Assembly: GCF_017874255.1 (NCBI RefSeq)
Contig: NZ_JAGGLD010000010.1
Span: 1-63,672 of the forward strand
Length of the DNA stretch: 63,672 nt
Source of the DNA: Paenibacillus shirakamiensis
GTDB lineage: Bacteria > Bacillota > Bacilli > Paenibacillales > Paenibacillaceae
Direction: 5' to 3'
Shown here one piece after another: positions 31,472-43,618 of the stretch. Under the pieces are notes generated by a model that saw only the letters and a list, made by a program, of their open reading frames with translations, had not been told where the DNA came from and searched no databases. Numbering within the stretch: the stretch's first letter is position 1; the number at the start of each line of letters is the position of its first letter. Made by a program: the position numbers and the translations under genes.

Positions 31472-31516
31472 TATTATTTAAATAAGAACTAACTATTTCT
31501 GAAAGGGGGATAACCA

Positions 31517-31987
31517 ATGCCACGCAAAGGTCCAGTTACAAAGAGAGACGTGCTACCAGATCCGGTGTATAACAGCAAACTTGTTACCCGCCTAATCAAC
31601 CGTATCATGCTCGATGGAAAACGCGGTACTGCTCAAACTATTCTATACAGTGCATTCAACTTGATTCAAGAACGTACGGGTAACGATCCAATGGAAGTAT
31701 TTGAAGCAGCTATCAAAAACATTATGCCAGTCCTTGAAGTTAAAGCTCGCCGTGTAGGTGGTGCTAACTACCAAGTGCCTATCGAAGTTAAACCTGAAAG
31801 ACGTACTTCCCTTGGTTTACGTTGGCTCGTGAACTACTCCCGTAACCGCGGAGAGAAGACTATGGAAGAGCGTTTGGCTGCTGAGATCATCGATGCATCC
31901 AATAACTCAGGCGCTTCTGTTAAGAAACGCGAAGATACACACAAAATGGCAGAAGCGAACAAAGCGTTTGCTCACTACCGTTGGTAG
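31517..31987 (+). CDS. rpsG: 30S ribosomal protein S7
   Basis: Head-assembly protein of the small subunit. Begins [20 protein letters not shown], with the beta-ribbon [15 protein letters not shown] and a C-terminal helix. 156 residues as in B. subtilis. AAAGGGGG precedes the ATG. In E. coli S7 represses the str operon; no comparable site is evident in this spacer. Confidence 0.97.
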   Translation: MPRKGPVTKRDVLPDPVYNSKLVTRLINRIMLDGKRGTAQTILYSAFNLIQERTGNDPMEVFEAAIKNIMPVLEVKARRVGGANYQVPIEVKPERRTSLGLRWLVNYSRNRGEKTMEERLAAEIIDASNNSGASVKKREDTHKMAEANKAFAHYRW

Positions 31988-32026
31988 GATTATAAAAAAC
32001 TTCATTTTTGAAGGGAGACTTTATTC

Positions 32027-34105
32027 ATGGCAAGAGAGTTCTCCTTGAAAAATACACGTAACATCGGTATCATGGCGCATATTGACGCGGGTAAAACAAC
32101 TACCACTGAACGGATCTTGTTCTACACTGGCCGTACGCACAAAATCGGGGAAGTTCACGAAGGTGCAGCAACAATGGACTGGATGGAGCAAGAGCAAGAG
32201 CGCGGAATTACGATTACTTCCGCTGCTACAACCGCTCAATGGAAAGGTCACCGCGTTAATATCATCGATACCCCGGGACACGTTGACTTCACAGTAGAAG
32301 TTGAACGTTCCCTTCGTGTATTGGACGGGGCAGTTGGCGTTTTCAGTGCGAAGGAAGGCGTAGAGCCTCAGTCTGAAACTGTATGGAGACAGGCTGACCG
32401 CTATGGCGTTCCACGGATCGCATATGTTAACAAGATGGATATTATCGGTGCCGATTTCCTAAACGTTGTAAAAGATATGCGCGATCGTCTGCAAGCGAAT
32501 TCAGTTGCTATTCAACTGCCTATCGGTGCAGAAAATGATTTCGTCGGTATCATTGATATCGTCGAACAAAAAGCGCATATGTACAAAGACGATTTGGGTC
32601 AAGACATTGAAGTCGTTGAGATCCCTGAAGAATTCAAAGCACAAGTTGAAGAACTTCGTGCTGAACTGATTGAGAAAGTTGCAGAACTAGACGAAGAACT
32701 TACTATGAAATACCTTGAGGGTGAAGAGATTTCTGTAGCAGAAATCAAAGCCGCTCTTCGTAAAGGTGTAGTAGAAGTTAAGATCTTCCCAGTCATCTGT
32801 GGATCTTCTTATCGTAACAAAGGCGTACAACTTATGATGGACGCTGTTATTGATTACTTGCCAGCACCTACAGACGTACCAGACATCACGGGTCACCTGG
32901 ATGATGGTACGGAGACTGTTCGTCATTCTTCTGATGAAGAGCCATTCTCTGCGCTTGCATTTAAAATCATGACAGATCCTTATGTAGGTAAATTGACATT
33001 CTTCCGCGTATATTCTGGTGTACTTGAATCCGGTTCATACGTATTGAATGCAACAAAGAATAAGCGTGAGCGTATCGGTCGTATCCTTCAGATGCATGCG
33101 AATAGCCGTCAAGAAATCAGCATTGTGTATTGCGGTGACATTGCAGCAGCTGTAGGTTTGAAAGATACAAGCACAGGTGATACACTTTGTGAAGAGAAGA
33201 ATCCAGTTATCCTGGAATCCATGAACTTCCCTGACCCAGTTATCGAGATCGCTGTAGAACCAAAAACTAAAGCCGATCAAGATAAATTGGGTGTAGCACT
33301 TGGTAAGCTTACTGAGGAAGATCCTACATTGCGCGCTCATACTGATGAAGAAACCGGTCAAACGATTCTTGCAGGTATGGGAGAGCTTCACCTTGACATT
33401 ATCATTGACCGTATGCGTCGTGAGTTCAAGGTAGAGACCAACGTAGGTAAGCCACAAGTAGCTTATCGCGAAACTTTCCGTTCACCAGCTCGTGTTGAAG
33501 GTAAGTTCGTACGTCAATCCGGGGGCCGTGGACAATACGGTCACGTATGGGTTGAATTCGAACCACTTGAACCAGGGACTGGTAACACGTTCGAGAGCAA
33601 AGTTGTGGGTGGTTCCGTACCAAGAGAATATATCGGACCTGCACAACAAGGTATCGAAGAACAAATGAAAAATGGTGTTATCGCTGGATTCCCATTAGTT
33701 GATGTGAAAGCAACAATCGTTGACGGATCATACCATGATGTTGACTCCAACGAAATGGCATTTAAAATTGCAGGATCCATGGCGCTTAAAGCTGCTAAAG
33801 AAAAATGTAATCCTGTAATTCTTGAGCCGATCATGAAAATCGAAGTAACAGTACCTGAAGAGTATATGGGTGATGTTATGGGTATGCTGAGTTCCCGTCG
33901 CGGACGGATCGAAGGCATGGATGCTCGTGGTGGTGCTCAAATTATTCGTGCGAAGGTGCCTCTCTCCGAAATGTTCGGATACTCGACTACACTTCGTTCA
34001 GGTACACAAGGACGCGGAGTATTCTCTATGGAATTGTCTCATTATGAAGAGGTTCCTAAATCAATTCAAGAAGAGATTGTCTCCAAATCTAAAGGTACTG
34101 ACTAA
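32027..34105 (+). CDS. fusA: Elongation factor G
   Basis: Translocation GTPase. G1 is AHIDAGKT at about residue 17-24, G3 is DTPGHVDF, and G4 is NKMD. The C-terminal domain IV block GGRGQYGHV is present. 692 residues is standard. It follows rpsG at 39 bases and leads into tuf. Confidence 0.98.
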   Translation: MAREFSLKNTRNIGIMAHIDAGKTTTTERILFYTGRTHKIGEVHEGAATMDWMEQEQERGITITSAATTAQWKGHRVNIIDTPGHVDFTVEVERSLRVLDGAVGVFSAKEGVEPQSETVWRQADRYGVPRIAYVNKMDIIGADFLNVVKDMRDRLQANSVAIQLPIGAENDFVGIIDIVEQKAHMYKDDLGQDIEVVEIPEEFKAQVEELRAELIEKVAELDEELTMKYLEGEEISVAEIKAALRKGVVEVKIFPVICGSSYRNKGVQLMMDAVIDYLPAPTDVPDITGHLDDGTETVRHSSDEEPFSALAFKIMTDPYVGKLTFFRVYSGVLESGSYVLNATKNKRERIGRILQMHANSRQEISIVYCGDIAAAVGLKDTSTGDTLCEEKNPVILESMNFPDPVIEIAVEPKTKADQDKLGVALGKLTEEDPTLRAHTDEETGQTILAGMGELHLDIIIDRMRREFKVETNVGKPQVAYRETFRSPARVEGKFVRQSGGRGQYGHVWVEFEPLEPGTGNTFESKVVGGSVPREYIGPAQQGIEEQMKNGVIAGFPLVDVKATIVDGSYHDVDSNEMAFKIAGSMALKAAKEKCNPVILEPIMKIEVTVPEEYMGDVMGMLSSRRGRIEGMDARGGAQIIRAKVPLSEMFGYSTTLRSGTQGRGVFSMELSHYEEVPKSIQEEIVSKSKGTD

Positions 34106-34197
34106 TATTTTAACTACTGAGTTGAATCTTATTCTTATTGAGTAAGATCAACTCAGACCAAAAATAATCCAATTATTTTAAGGAGGAATTGTTTAAA

Positions 34198-35388
34198 ATG
34201 GCAAAGGCTAAATTTGAACGTAACAAACCGCATGTTAACATCGGTACAATCGGTCACGTCGACCATGGTAAAACAACCTTGACTGCTGCAATCACAACTG
34301 TATTGTCCAAAACTTATGGTGGTGCTGCTGTAGCATTCGATCAAATCGATAAAGCTCCAGAAGAGCGCGAACGCGGTATCACAATCTCAACAGCACACGT
34401 TGAGTATGAAACAAACAACCGTCACTATGCACACGTTGACTGCCCAGGTCACGCCGACTATGTTAAAAACATGATCACTGGTGCTGCACAAATGGACGGA
34501 GCAATCTTGGTTGTATCCGCAGCTGATGGCCCTATGCCACAGACTCGTGAGCACATCCTTCTTTCCCGTCAAGTAGGCGTGCCTTACATCGTTGTATTCT
34601 TGAACAAATGCGACATGGTTGAAGACGAAGAGCTTTTGGAATTGGTTGAGATGGAAGTTCGCGACCTTCTTAACGAATATGAATTCCCAGGTGACGACAC
34701 TCCAATCACTCGTGGTTCAGCTCGTGAAGCGTTGAACAACCCTGAAGGTGAATATGCTAAGAAGATTGTTGAAATGTTCGAAACAATCGACACTTACATT
34801 CCACTTCCAGAACGTGCAACTGACAAGCCTTTCTTGATGCCTGTCGAAGATGTATTCTCCATTACTGGTCGTGGTACTGTTGCTACAGGTCGTGTAGAGC
34901 GTGGTACGGTTAAAGTTGGGGAAGAAATCGAAATCGTTGGTATTCATGAAGAAACTAAAAAATCTGTTGTAACTGGTGTTGAGATGTTCCGCAAATTGCT
35001 GGATTCCGCTCAAGCTGGTGACAACATCGGTGCACTACTTCGTGGTGTAGACCGTAACAACATCGAACGTGGCCAAGTACTTGCTAAACCAGGTACAGTT
35101 AAACCACATACAGAATTCACTGCACAAATCTACGTGTTGACTAAAGAAGAGGGTGGCCGTCATAAGCCTTTCTTCACTGGATACCGTCCACAGTTCTACT
35201 TCCGTACAACTGACGTAACGGGTATCATCAACTTGCCAGAAGGTACTGAAATGGTTATGCCTGGTGATAACATCACTGTAACTGTTTCCTTGATCTCTCC
35301 AATCGCTATCGAAGAAGGAACTAAGTTCTCTATTCGTGAAGGCGGACGTACTGTTGGAGCGGGTTCAGTAGCTTCTATCCAAAAATAA
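34198..35388 (+). CDS. tuf: Elongation factor Tu
   Basis: GTPase that delivers aminoacyl-tRNA to the ribosome. G1 GHVDHGKT, G3 DCPGHADY, G4 NKCD are exact. ATG at 34198 follows AAGGAGGA at 34181-34187; the frame also opens at TTG 34189. 396 residues. Codon choice is strongly biased to one codon per residue, typical of the most highly expressed genes. Ends in a strong terminator; no second tuf gene is in the window. Confidence 0.98.
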   Translation: MAKAKFERNKPHVNIGTIGHVDHGKTTLTAAITTVLSKTYGGAAVAFDQIDKAPEERERGITISTAHVEYETNNRHYAHVDCPGHADYVKNMITGAAQMDGAILVVSAADGPMPQTREHILLSRQVGVPYIVVFLNKCDMVEDEELLELVEMEVRDLLNEYEFPGDDTPITRGSAREALNNPEGEYAKKIVEMFETIDTYIPLPERATDKPFLMPVEDVFSITGRGTVATGRVERGTVKVGEEIEIVGIHEETKKSVVTGVEMFRKLLDSAQAGDNIGALLRGVDRNNIERGQVLAKPGTVKPHTEFTAQIYVLTKEEGGRHKPFFTGYRPQFYFRTTDVTGIINLPEGTEMVMPGDNITVTVSLISPIAIEEGTKFSIREGGRTVGAGSVASIQK

Positions 35389-35462
35389 TTAGGCCTCAGC
35401 CTGATTCGTACGATATAGCAACAGTGTACTGTAACTAGCAACAATGTATTGTAAATGTATAT

Positions 35463-35502
35463 GAAGAAGGCTCGTCTCCACGAAGACGAGCCTTCTTTTT
35501 TT
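35463..35502 (+). terminator. Terminator after tuf
   Basis: GAAGAAGGCTCGTCT pairs with AGACGAGCCTTCTT around a CCACGA loop and continues into T-rich sequence. Confidence 0.95.
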
Positions 35503-35641
35503 ATTTTATGAAATTACTTATTAATCAGATAAACTCTTAACTTTTAAAATGGAGGATTGAGTAGATTGCTTCTTAGGTACATAACAGTTACAATCATAAA
35601 AGTGAGATTTGTTGATGAATTTACTTCTTTTTAATAAAAGC

Positions 35642-35670
35642 TTGCAATAAGCCTATAGATTCTATATAAT
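35642..35670 (+). promoter_or_regulatory. Promoter of the S10 ribosomal cluster
   Basis: TTGCAA, 17-bp spacer, perfect TATAAT. Together with the tuf terminator it makes the S10-spc-alpha cluster its own unit. Confidence 0.8.
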
Positions 35671-35679
35671 AATAAATGT

Positions 35680-35790
35680 TGTTCTGTGACGTTGCGATGA
35701 TGCGAGAGGTTACCGACACACCCGGCCCCTTTGCCATGAGGTCAGTGGGTTGGAAAATTTTCGCGGAGTATGTCCGATAATAAATTGGGC
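35680..35790 (+). promoter_or_regulatory. Candidate S10 operon leader
   Basis: G+C-richer, structured leader within A+T-rich flanks. GTTGCGATGATGCGAGAGG is followed by CCGACACACCCGGCCCC and GCCATGAGGTCAGTGGG, with pairing options such as CACACCC with GGGT(T)G. Leaders of this kind upstream of rpsJ recur in Bacillota. I could not verify the class without alignment. Confidence 0.5.
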
Positions 35791-35810
35791 GATAGAAGGA
35801 GGGACTATAA

Positions 35811-36119
<309 letters not shown>

Positions 36120-36162
36120 GTCCAATAAAGCTCTTGATTAGGGAAGGAAATGAGGTGTCAAC

Positions 36163-36786
36163 ATGAAAGGTATCTTAGGTAAAAAACTAGGAATGACTCA
36201 AGTCTTTACTGCTGAAGGTAATGTAATTCCAGTAACGGTAATCGAAGCTGGCCCGAATGTTGTTTTGCAAAAGAAAGATGCAGAAAACGACGGTTATGAA
36301 GCAGTACAACTTGGTTTCTCTGACAAAAAAGAAATCAGATCGAACAAACCAGAAGCGGGACATAGCAAAAAAGCTAATACTGCTCCTAAGCGCTACGTCC
36401 GTGAAATTCGCGGTATCGATTTGGCAGCATATGAAGTTGGCCAAGAGGTCAAAGCTGATGTGTTCGCTGAAGGCGATTTTGTTGACGTAACAGGTATTTC
36501 TAAGGGTAAAGGTTTTGCCGGCGTTATCAAACGTTGGGGACAAAGCCGCGGACCAATGGCTCACGGATCGCGTTATCACCGTAGACCAGGATCCATGGGT
36601 TCCATTCAAGCGAACCGTGTTCCTAAGGGCAAACGCCTTCCAGGTCATATGGGTAACGAAACGATTACGATTCAAGGACTTGAAATTATCAAGGTTGATG
36701 TTGAACGTAACGTGTTGCTAGTAAAAGGTTCCGTACCGGGTCCTAAAAAAGGCTTCTTGAAAATTAAAGAAACCATCAAGAAATAA
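36163..36786 (+). CDS. rplC: 50S ribosomal protein L3
   Basis: Assembly-initiating protein near the peptidyl transferase centre. Contains the central extension block [20 protein letters not shown] and [19 protein letters not shown]. 207 residues. ATG preceded by GAGGTG. No substitutions that I recognise as resistance-linked. Confidence 0.97.
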   Translation: MKGILGKKLGMTQVFTAEGNVIPVTVIEAGPNVVLQKKDAENDGYEAVQLGFSDKKEIRSNKPEAGHSKKANTAPKRYVREIRGIDLAAYEVGQEVKADVFAEGDFVDVTGISKGKGFAGVIKRWGQSRGPMAHGSRYHRRPGSMGSIQANRVPKGKRLPGHMGNETITIQGLEIIKVDVERNVLLVKGSVPGPKKGFLKIKETIKK

Positions 36787-36812
36787 TTATCTGAAGAAAG
36801 GAGGAACAAGCA

Positions 36813-37436
36813 ATGCCAAAAGTAACAGTCTTTAATGTAAGTGGCGCTCAAGTAGGTGAAGTGGAGTTGAATGATTCCGTATTCGGTATCGAACCAAACG
36901 TTCACGTCCTTCATGATGCTGTTGTTATGCAACGTGCATCTTTGCGTCAAGGCACTCACAAAGTGAAAGGTCGTTCTGAAGTTCGTGGCGGCGGTCGTAA
37001 ACCTTGGAAACAAAAAGGTACAGGTCGTGCACGTCAAGGTTCGATTCGTTCACCACAATGGGTTGGCGGCGGTGTGGTATTCGGACCAACACCTCGTAGC
37101 TATGCATTTAAACTTCCTAAAAAAGTTCGTCGTCTAGCAATTAAATCGGCACTATCAGCAAAAGTTATCGATAACGATATCATCGTACTTGATCAACTGA
37201 GCTTCGAAACGCCGAAGACAAAAGAATTTGCAGCGATTCTTAATAACCTGAAGGTTGAACGTAAAGCTTTGATTGTAGCTTCTAGCTATGATGACAAAGT
37301 AGCACTTTCTGCTCGTAACCTTCCAGGCGTTAAATTCGTAGCGGCTGACGGCATTAATGTTCTTGACGTACTTACGTACGACAAACTGATCATTACGAAG
37401 GAAGCAGTTCAGAAGGTAGAGGAGGTGCTCGCGTAA
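36813..37436 (+). CDS. rplD: 50S ribosomal protein L4
   Basis: Lines the peptide exit tunnel and is the autoregulator of the S10 operon in E. coli. The tunnel loop [20 protein letters not shown] then [14 protein letters not shown] is intact. 207 residues. AAAGGAGGA precedes the start. It overlaps rplW by one base (TAATG). Confidence 0.97.
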   Translation: MPKVTVFNVSGAQVGEVELNDSVFGIEPNVHVLHDAVVMQRASLRQGTHKVKGRSEVRGGGRKPWKQKGTGRARQGSIRSPQWVGGGVVFGPTPRSYAFKLPKKVRRLAIKSALSAKVIDNDIIVLDQLSFETPKTKEFAAILNNLKVERKALIVASSYDDKVALSARNLPGVKFVAADGINVLDVLTYDKLIITKEAVQKVEEVLA

Positions 37437-37726
37437 TGAAAGATCCTCGTGATGTTATCAAACGTCCGGTGATTACGGAACGTACAGCTGAATACATGGA
37501 AGGACAGAAATATGTCTTTGAAGTGGATATTCGCTCTAACAAAACCGAAATCAAACAAGCTATTGAAGCGATCTTTAGCGTTAAAGTAAGCAATGTTAAT
37601 ACTCTACGTGTTCCTGCGAAGCCTAAACGTTATGGACGTCATTCTGGATATACTTCAGAGTGGAAAAAAGCGTTCGTTACACTTTCGGCTGATAGTAAGC
37701 CACTTGAGTTCTTTGAATCGGTATAA
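37436..37726 (+). CDS. rplW: 50S ribosomal protein L23
   Basis: Docking site near the tunnel exit for trigger factor and SRP. 96 residues; starts [20 protein letters not shown] and includes the conserved [19 protein letters not shown]. Start overlaps the rplD stop with GGAGG (in the rplD end) as its ribosome-binding site. Confidence 0.97.
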   Translation: MKDPRDVIKRPVITERTAEYMEGQKYVFEVDIRSNKTEIKQAIEAIFSVKVSNVNTLRVPAKPKRYGRHSGYTSEWKKAFVTLSADSKPLEFFESV

Positions 37727-37755
37727 GAAATTTTTGAAGTAAGGAGGGAAAACAA

Positions 37756-38586
37756 GTGCCAATCAAAAAGTACAAACCGACATCCCCAGCTAGACGTGCT
37801 ATGTCCGTATCTACATTTGAAGAAATCACAACAAATGTACCGGAGAAATCTTTGCTTGCACCTCTTAGCAAAACTGCGGGACGTAATAACCAAGGTAAAA
37901 TTACAGTTCGTCACCATGGCGGCGGACACAAACGTAAATACCGTATCATCGACTTCAAACGGACTAAAGATGGAATACCGGGCCGCGTTGCTACAATTGA
38001 GTATGACCCGAACCGTTCTTCCAACATTGCTTTGATCCATTATGCTGACGGTGAAAAACGTTATATTATTGCTCCAAAAGGATTGAAAGTTGGAGATGAA
38101 GTGGTATCTGGTGTAGGTTCTGACATCAAAATCGGTAACTCACTTCCTATGGAAAACATTCCAGTAGGTACAGTTATCCACAACATCGAATTGAAACCAG
38201 GCAAGGGTGGACAACTCGTACGTGCTGCGGGTACAGAAGCTCAATTGTTAGGTAAAGAAGAAAAATATGTTACTGTACGCTTGTCTTCAGGCGAAGTGCG
38301 TAAACTTCTTAAAGTTTGCCGTGCAACAATCGGATCTGTTGGTAACGGAGATCATGAACTTGTTAAAATCGGTAAAGCTGGCCGTAATCGTTGGAAAGGT
38401 CAACGTCCTGAAGTTCGTGGGGTTGTAATGAACCCGAACGATCACCCACACGGTGGTGGTGAAGGTCGTGCTCCAATCGGACGTAAATCTCCATTGTCAC
38501 CATGGGGCAAACCAACCCTTGGTTACAAAACGCGTAAAAAAGGAAAAGCTTCAGATAAATATATCGTTCGTCGTCGCACGAAGTAA
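37756..38586 (+). CDS. rplB: 50S ribosomal protein L2
   Basis: Conserved large-subunit protein next to the peptidyl transferase centre. C-terminal block [17 protein letters not shown] holds the essential histidine. GTG start at 37756 with AAGGAGGG upstream; 276 residues. Reads straight on from rplW. Confidence 0.97.
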   Translation: MPIKKYKPTSPARRAMSVSTFEEITTNVPEKSLLAPLSKTAGRNNQGKITVRHHGGGHKRKYRIIDFKRTKDGIPGRVATIEYDPNRSSNIALIHYADGEKRYIIAPKGLKVGDEVVSGVGSDIKIGNSLPMENIPVGTVIHNIELKPGKGGQLVRAAGTEAQLLGKEEKYVTVRLSSGEVRKLLKVCRATIGSVGNGDHELVKIGKAGRNRWKGQRPEVRGVVMNPNDHPHGGGEGRAPIGRKSPLSPWGKPTLGYKTRKKGKASDKYIVRRRTK

Positions 38587-38661
38587 TACGCCTAAGCGCA
38601 TTACTTCTCCGGCTAACAAGTTACTGAATTATGAAGGTTTTATGAAGGGAGGATTCAAGCT

Positions 38662-38940
38662 ATGGGTCGCAGTTTGAAAAAAGGGCCATTTATTGATGGC
38701 TACCTGCTTAAAAAAGTGGATGAGGTTACAGCTGGTAACAAAAAAGTCGTGATCAAAACATGGTCCCGTCGTTCCACGATTTTCCCGCAATTCATCGGAC
38801 ATACTTTCGGCGTTTATGATGGCCGCAAACACGTACCGGTATACGTTACTGAAGACATGGTAGGACACAAATTGGGTGAATTTGCACCAACTCGTACTTA
38901 CAAAGGTCATACAGACGACGATAAGAAAACTAGACGTTAA
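38662..38940 (+). CDS. rpsS: 30S ribosomal protein S19
   Basis: Small-subunit head protein that pairs with S13. 92 residues; signature [23 protein letters not shown] preceded by GGGAGGA at 38646-38652. Confidence 0.97.
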   Translation: MGRSLKKGPFIDGYLLKKVDEVTAGNKKVVIKTWSRRSTIFPQFIGHTFGVYDGRKHVPVYVTEDMVGHKLGEFAPTRTYKGHTDDDKKTRR

Positions 38941-38974
38941 GATTAGTTCTTCGTTTGAGAGGAGGTAAACAAAC

Positions 38975-39307
38975 ATGGAAGCAAAAGCACATGCTAGATC
39001 AATCCGTATTGCTGCACGTAAAGTTAAGCTAGTTGTTGACTTAATTCGTGGCAAGCAAGTCGGAGATGCGATCGCGATTCTTCGCCATACTCCTAAAGCC
39101 GCTTCACCAGTGGTGGAAAAGCTCTTGAACTCGGCGATTGCGAATGCTGAACATAACTATTCATTGGATGTAAATAAATTGGTTATTTCGGAAGTTTTCG
39201 TTAACCAAGGACCGACAATGAAACGTTTCCGCCCTCGTGCAATGGGACGTGCAAGTCGGATTAATAAACGCACCAGCCACATTACTTTGGTGGTATCCGA
39301 AAAATAA
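38975..39307 (+). CDS. rplV: 50S ribosomal protein L22
   Basis: Tunnel-wall protein with a long beta-hairpin ([20 protein letters not shown]) that reaches the macrolide constriction; no insertion or deletion is visible in it. 110 residues; AGAGGAGGT ahead of the start. Confidence 0.97.
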   Translation: MEAKAHARSIRIAARKVKLVVDLIRGKQVGDAIAILRHTPKAASPVVEKLLNSAIANAEHNYSLDVNKLVISEVFVNQGPTMKRFRPRAMGRASRINKRTSHITLVVSEK

Positions 39308-39320
39308 GGAGGGAAAACGT

Positions 39321-39986
39321 GTGGGCCAAAAGGTAAATCCCGTCGGATTACGAGTAGGTATTATCCGTGATTGGGAATCTAAATGGTATGCAGGCAAAGA
39401 TTTTGGCGATCTTCTAATGGAAGATGTTAAAATTCGTGAGCATTTGAAAGGCAAGTTGAAAGAATCTGCAGTATCTCGTATTGAAATCGAGAGAGCAGCT
39501 AACCGTGTGAATGTTACTATCCACACTGCGAAACCAGGTATGGTTATCGGTAAAGGCGGTTCTGAAGTTGAGAACCTTCGTAACGATATCACTACAATCG
39601 CAGGCGGCAAAAAAGTTCACATCAATATTTCTGAAATTAAACACCCTGAGTTGGATGCTATTCTTGTTGCTGAAAGCATTGCACAACAATTGGAACGTCG
39701 CGTTTCTTTCCGTCGTGCTCTAAAACAAGCAATTCAAAGAACTATGCGTTCTGGTGCTAAAGGTATTAAAACAGCAGTAAGCGGTCGTCTTGGCGGCGCT
39801 GAAATCGCTCGTTCAGAAGGCTACAGTGAAGGAACTGTTCCACTTCATACTCTTCGTGCTGATATCGACTATGGTACAGCTGAAGCTCATACTACTTACG
39901 GACGTATCGGAGTAAAAGTATGGATTTATCGTGGAGAGGTACTTCCTACAGCTAAGAAACAAGCTAGTCAGGAAGGAGGCAACTAA
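39321..39986 (+). CDS. rpsC: 30S ribosomal protein S3
   Basis: mRNA-entry protein with a KH domain ([20 protein letters not shown]). GTG at 39321 ([20 protein letters not shown]) follows AAGGAGGG at 39306-39313; an open frame runs further upstream across rplV but is not coding. 221 residues. Confidence 0.96.
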   Translation: MGQKVNPVGLRVGIIRDWESKWYAGKDFGDLLMEDVKIREHLKGKLKESAVSRIEIERAANRVNVTIHTAKPGMVIGKGGSEVENLRNDITTIAGGKKVHINISEIKHPELDAILVAESIAQQLERRVSFRRALKQAIQRTMRSGAKGIKTAVSGRLGGAEIARSEGYSEGTVPLHTLRADIDYGTAEAHTTYGRIGVKVWIYRGEVLPTAKKQASQEGGN

Positions 39987-39988
39987 TC

Positions 39989-40423
39989 ATGTTGGTACCA
40001 AAACGTGTAAAACACCGTAAACAACAACGCGGTAGTTTGAGAGGTCAAGCAAAAGGCGGCACTGAATTGAACTTCGGTGAATACGGTTTGCAAGCTCTTG
40101 AGCCATCATGGATCACTAACCGTCAGATCGAAGCAGCGCGTATCGCGATGACTCGTTATATCAAACGTGGTGGTAAAGTGTGGATCAAGATTTTCCCAGA
40201 CAAGCCGATTACCCAAAAGCCTCTTGAAGTTCGGATGGGTAGTGGTAAAGGTAATGTTGAGAAATGGGTTGCTGTAGTTAAACCAGGTAAGATCATGTTT
40301 GAACTTGCTGGTGTATCTGAGGAGATTGCACGCGAAGCTATGCGTCTTGCCTCCCACAAACTGCCCGTTAAAACTAAGTTTGTGAAACGTGAAGAATTGG
40401 GTGGTGAAGCAAATGAAAGCTAA
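39989..40423 (+). CDS. rplP: 50S ribosomal protein L16
   Basis: Binds near the A-site tRNA. 144 residues; signatures [20 protein letters not shown] and [19 protein letters not shown]. Starts two bases after rpsC, whose last codons hold the GGAGG site. Overlaps rpmC by 11 bases. Confidence 0.97.
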   Translation: MLVPKRVKHRKQQRGSLRGQAKGGTELNFGEYGLQALEPSWITNRQIEAARIAMTRYIKRGGKVWIKIFPDKPITQKPLEVRMGSGKGNVEKWVAVVKPGKIMFELAGVSEEIAREAMRLASHKLPVKTKFVKREELGGEANES

Positions 40424-40613
40424 TGAACTTCGCAACTTAACCACGGTTGAAATCGAACAAAAAATTACCGGATTTAAAGAAGAACTCTTTAATCTCCGTT
40501 TCCAATTGGCTACGGGTCAACTAGATAATCCGACTCGGATCCGTGATGTGCGTAAGGAAATAGCTCGTGCTAAAACCGTATTACATGAAAGACAACTTGG
40601 TATCACTAGCTAA
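40413..40613 (+). CDS. rpmC: 50S ribosomal protein L29
   Basis: Tunnel-exit protein, two antiparallel helices. ATG at 40413 gives [18 protein letters not shown], 66 residues; it lies inside the rplP end and uses GGTGGTGA there as ribosome-binding site. Contains [15 protein letters not shown] typical of the family. Confidence 0.94.
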   Translation: MKANELRNLTTVEIEQKITGFKEELFNLRFQLATGQLDNPTRIRDVRKEIARAKTVLHERQLGITS

Positions 40614-40666
40614 GCAACACATGACGCAGCTTATAGCAGCGCCTGAATTCAGGAAGGAGGCTAACC

Positions 40667-40930
40667 ATGAGCGAACGCAATGCCCGTAAAGTGCAAGTTG
40701 GCAAAGTTGTCAGCGACAAAATGGATAAAACTATTGTTGTAGCTGTTGAGACTTACAAAAAGCATGAGTTGTATCACAAACGCATCAAGCACACTAAGAA
40801 GTTCAAAGCGCATGATGAGAACAACACGGCTAAGATTGGCGATATCGTGAAAATCACGGAGACTCGTCCACTTTCCAAAGATAAACGCTGGAGACTTTCT
40901 GAAGTCGTAGAACAAGCGGTAATTATCTAA
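40667..40930 (+). CDS. rpsQ: 30S ribosomal protein S17
   Basis: Primary 16S rRNA-binding protein. 87 residues; blocks [17 protein letters not shown] and [30 protein letters not shown] precedes ATG. Confidence 0.97.
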   Translation: MSERNARKVQVGKVVSDKMDKTIVVAVETYKKHELYHKRIKHTKKFKAHDENNTAKIGDIVKITETRPLSKDKRWRLSEVVEQAVII

Positions 40931-40967
40931 TTGATCTCTTCAGCTCAGTTGAAAGGAGGAAATTCAA

Positions 40968-41336
40968 ATGATTCAACCATTTACACGATTGCATGTAGCT
41001 GATAATTCTGGCGCTAAAGAATTGATGTGTATCCGCGTTTTGGGTGGTACGGGTCGCCGTACAGCACAAATCGGTGATTTGATCGTTTGTTCTGTAAAAC
41101 AAGCAACACCAGGCGGCGTTGTCAAAAAGGGTGATGTTGTAAGAGCGGTTGTTGTTCGTACTAAACGTTCAGTTCGCCGTAAAGATGGTTCTTACATCGC
41201 TTTTGATGAAAATGCAGCAGTAGTTGTTAAAGACGACAAGAGCCCACGGGGTACACGTATCTTCGGACCAGTTGCTCGCGAACTTCGTGATAGAGATTTC
41301 ATGAAAATCGTTTCCTTGGCTCCGGAAGTTATCTAA
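40968..41336 (+). CDS. rplN: 50S ribosomal protein L14
   Basis: Forms intersubunit bridges and is the RsfS docking site. 122 residues with [20 protein letters not shown] and [29 protein letters not shown] ribosome-binding site. Confidence 0.97.
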   Translation: MIQPFTRLHVADNSGAKELMCIRVLGGTGRRTAQIGDLIVCSVKQATPGGVVKKGDVVRAVVVRTKRSVRRKDGSYIAFDENAAVVVKDDKSPRGTRIFGPVARELRDRDFMKIVSLAPEVI

Positions 41337-41376
41337 ACACCGATCATTAAGCTGAATGAAACAGGAGGTGTAACAA

Positions 41377-41730
41377 ATGCCTAGATTGAAAAAGATTCTT
41401 GAATCCCATAACAATAAGCTTCACGTCAAAAAAGACGATACGGTTATCGTGATTAGTGGTAAAGACAAAGGTAAAAAAGGCCGTGTCATCGCTGCTTATC
41501 CGCGTGAGAATCGTGTGCTTGTGGAAGGTGTTAACATGGTTAAGAAACATCAAAAACCTAACCAACTCAACCCACAAGGTGGAATTATTGAAAAGGAAGC
41601 TCCGGTTCATGCTTCGAACGTAATGCATATTGATCCTAAGAGCGGAAAAGTAACCCGTATCGGTTACAAAGTATTGGACAATGGCAAGAAAGTTCGTTTC
41701 GCTAAGAAATCCGGAGAAGTGATCGACTAA
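41377..41730 (+). CDS. rplX: 50S ribosomal protein L24
   Basis: Assembly initiator with an N-terminal KOW motif ([20 protein letters not shown]). 117 residues, slightly longer than the 103-residue B. subtilis protein because of extra N-terminal residues ([12 protein letters not shown]), which look genuine as AGGAGGTG precedes this ATG. Confidence 0.95.
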   Translation: MPRLKKILESHNNKLHVKKDDTVIVISGKDKGKKGRVIAAYPRENRVLVEGVNMVKKHQKPNQLNPQGGIIEKEAPVHASNVMHIDPKSGKVTRIGYKVLDNGKKVRFAKKSGEVID

Positions 41731-41762
41731 CTCAGCATTGAAAGAAAGGAGGTCCATGATTC

Positions 41763-42305
41763 ATGGCAGTAAGATTGAAAGAACGTTATTTGTCTGAAGT
41801 GTCCCCTGCTTTGGTTCAAAAGTTTAACTATACAACTGTAATGCAAGTGCCTAAAATCGAGAAAGTAGTTATCAACATGGGTGTTGGTGAAGCAGTAGCT
41901 AACTCGAAAGTACTTGATGCTGCAGTCAACGACTTGCAACTAATTTCTGGTCAAAAACCAGTCATTACTCGTGCGAAGAAATCCATCGCTGGATTTAAAC
42001 TTCGTGAGAACATGCCTATCGGTGCGAAAGTAACATTGCGTGGAGAACGCATGTACTACTTCCTAGATAAATTGTTCAACGTAACACTTCCACGTGTTCG
42101 TGACTTCCAAGGTGTATCAAACAAAGCGTTTGATGGCCGCGGTAACTATACACTCGGGCTCAAGGAACAATTGATCTTCCCTGAAATCGAGTATGACAAA
42201 GTAGATAAAGCTCGTGGTATGGACATCGTTATCGTAACTACGGCAAAAACCGACGAAGAGTCACGCGAATTGCTAACTCAACTTGGTATGCCTTTTGTAA
42301 AGTAA
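41763..42305 (+). CDS. rplE: 50S ribosomal protein L5
   Basis: Part of the 5S RNP; contacts P-site tRNA. 180 residues; signatures [16 protein letters not shown] and [20 protein letters not shown]. Start after AAAGGAGGT. Confidence 0.97.
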   Translation: MAVRLKERYLSEVSPALVQKFNYTTVMQVPKIEKVVINMGVGEAVANSKVLDAAVNDLQLISGQKPVITRAKKSIAGFKLRENMPIGAKVTLRGERMYYFLDKLFNVTLPRVRDFQGVSNKAFDGRGNYTLGLKEQLIFPEIEYDKVDKARGMDIVIVTTAKTDEESRELLTQLGMPFVK

Positions 42306-42349
42306 TACAAATCCGATTCCAGGAATCGATTCGGGAGGTGTCAGGCTAA

Positions 42350-42535
42350 GTGGCAAAAACTTCAATGAAAGTTAAACAACAACGTACTCCTAAGTTTAAA
42401 GTGCGTGCATATACACGCTGTGAGCGTTGTGGTCGTCCACATTCGGTGCTGCAAAAATTTAAAATCTGCAGAATTTGTTTCCGTGAATTAGCTTATAAAG
42501 GCCAGATCCCTGGCGTGAAAAAAGCAAGCTGGTAA
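42350..42535 (+). CDS. rpsZ: 30S ribosomal protein S14, zinc type
   Basis: 61-residue zinc-containing S14 with ligands C24, C27, C40, C43 ([13 protein letters not shown]). GTG start after GGGAGGTG. Bacillota often keep a zinc-free second copy elsewhere; none is in this window. Confidence 0.97.
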   Translation: MAKTSMKVKQQRTPKFKVRAYTRCERCGRPHSVLQKFKICRICFRELAYKGQIPGVKKASW

Positions 42536-42566
42536 ACAATCAACAACGGGAAGGAGGTTTACACGA

Positions 42567-42965
42567 ATGACTATGTCAGATCCAATTGCTGATATGCTTA
42601 CACGTATTCGTAACGCCAATGTAGTGCGTCACGAAACTGTGGAAATGCCTGCATCTACGATTAAGAAACAAATCGCTGATATCTTGAAGCGTGAAGGTTT
42701 CATCCGTGATGCTGAATATATTGATGATAACAAACAAGGGATTATCCGTATCTTCTTGAAATACGGTTCAAACAATGAACGCGTTATTTCCGGATTGAAG
42801 AGAATCAGTAAGCCTGGTCTTCGCGTCTACACGAAGAGTAATGAAGTTCCTCGTGTTCTAGGCGGTCTAGGTATCGCGATTATCTCTACTTCCAAGGGAG
42901 TTATGACCGATAAAGAAGCGCGTCAATCCAAAGCTGGCGGAGAAGTTGTCTGCTACGTTTGGTAA
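42567..42965 (+). CDS. rpsH: 30S ribosomal protein S8
   Basis: Binds the central domain of 16S rRNA and regulates the spc operon in E. coli. 132 residues; start [18 protein letters not shown] aligns with B. subtilis. AAGGAGGT upstream. C-terminal [14 protein letters not shown] is conserved. Confidence 0.97.
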   Translation: MTMSDPIADMLTRIRNANVVRHETVEMPASTIKKQIADILKREGFIRDAEYIDDNKQGIIRIFLKYGSNNERVISGLKRISKPGLRVYTKSNEVPRVLGGLGIAIISTSKGVMTDKEARQSKAGGEVVCYVW

Positions 42966-42995
42966 TATAAGCCACAAAACAAGGAGGTGCAGCAA

Positions 42996-43538
42996 ATGTC
43001 TCGTATTGGTCGCAAACCAATAAACGTACCAAGTGGCGTTGATATCACTATTGATAACACCGTAATCACAGTAAAAGGCCCTAAAGGAACTTTGACTCGT
43101 GAACTCCACAAGGATATTAAAGTAAGTGTTGAGGACAACGTGATTAGCGTTGAACGTCCTTCTGACAATAAACTTCACCGTTCCCTTCATGGAACTACGC
43201 GTAGCGTAGTAAGTAACATGGTTAGCGGTGTAACTGACGGTTTCTCCAAAAACCTTGAACTAGTTGGGGTTGGATACCGTGCAAGCAAATCTGGGGATAA
43301 GATCGTTCTTAACGTGGGTTATTCACACCCAGTTGAAATCGCTCCTGAACCAGGCATCGAGTTCGATGTGCCCGCAAATACAAAGATCACCGTTAGAGGA
43401 ATTGATAAAGAGCGTGTCGGTGCATACGCTGCTAAAATTCGTTCTGTACGTGAACCTGAACCGTATAAAGGTAAAGGGATCAAGTATGAAGGCGAACGTA
43501 TCATTCGTAAAGAAGGTAAAGCTGGTAAGAAGAAGTAA
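42996..43538 (+). CDS. rplF: 50S ribosomal protein L6
   Basis: Near the sarcin-ricin loop. ATG at 42996 gives [19 protein letters not shown], 180 residues; AAGGAGGTG lies before it and the frame opens three codons earlier. Signature [16 protein letters not shown] near the C-terminus. Confidence 0.97.
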   Translation: MSRIGRKPINVPSGVDITIDNTVITVKGPKGTLTRELHKDIKVSVEDNVISVERPSDNKLHRSLHGTTRSVVSNMVSGVTDGFSKNLELVGVGYRASKSGDKIVLNVGYSHPVEIAPEPGIEFDVPANTKITVRGIDKERVGAYAAKIRSVREPEPYKGKGIKYEGERIIRKEGKAGKKK

Positions 43539-43618
43539 GCTTCTTCCTCAGCTTCACCCGATTGCGGCTTAAGATGAATTGGCTTGTAGGGTAAACCGAA
43601 AGGAGTGAAACGAAACTC

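Noticed and set aside
32021..33940. Several long antisense frames in fusA, rpoB and rpoC
   Set aside because: They are shadows of strongly biased codons, lack ribosome-binding sites and show no family resemblance.
39237..39320. rpsC extended upstream over rplV
   Set aside because: Translation does not match S3; GTG at 39321 follows a strong site and aligns with family start.
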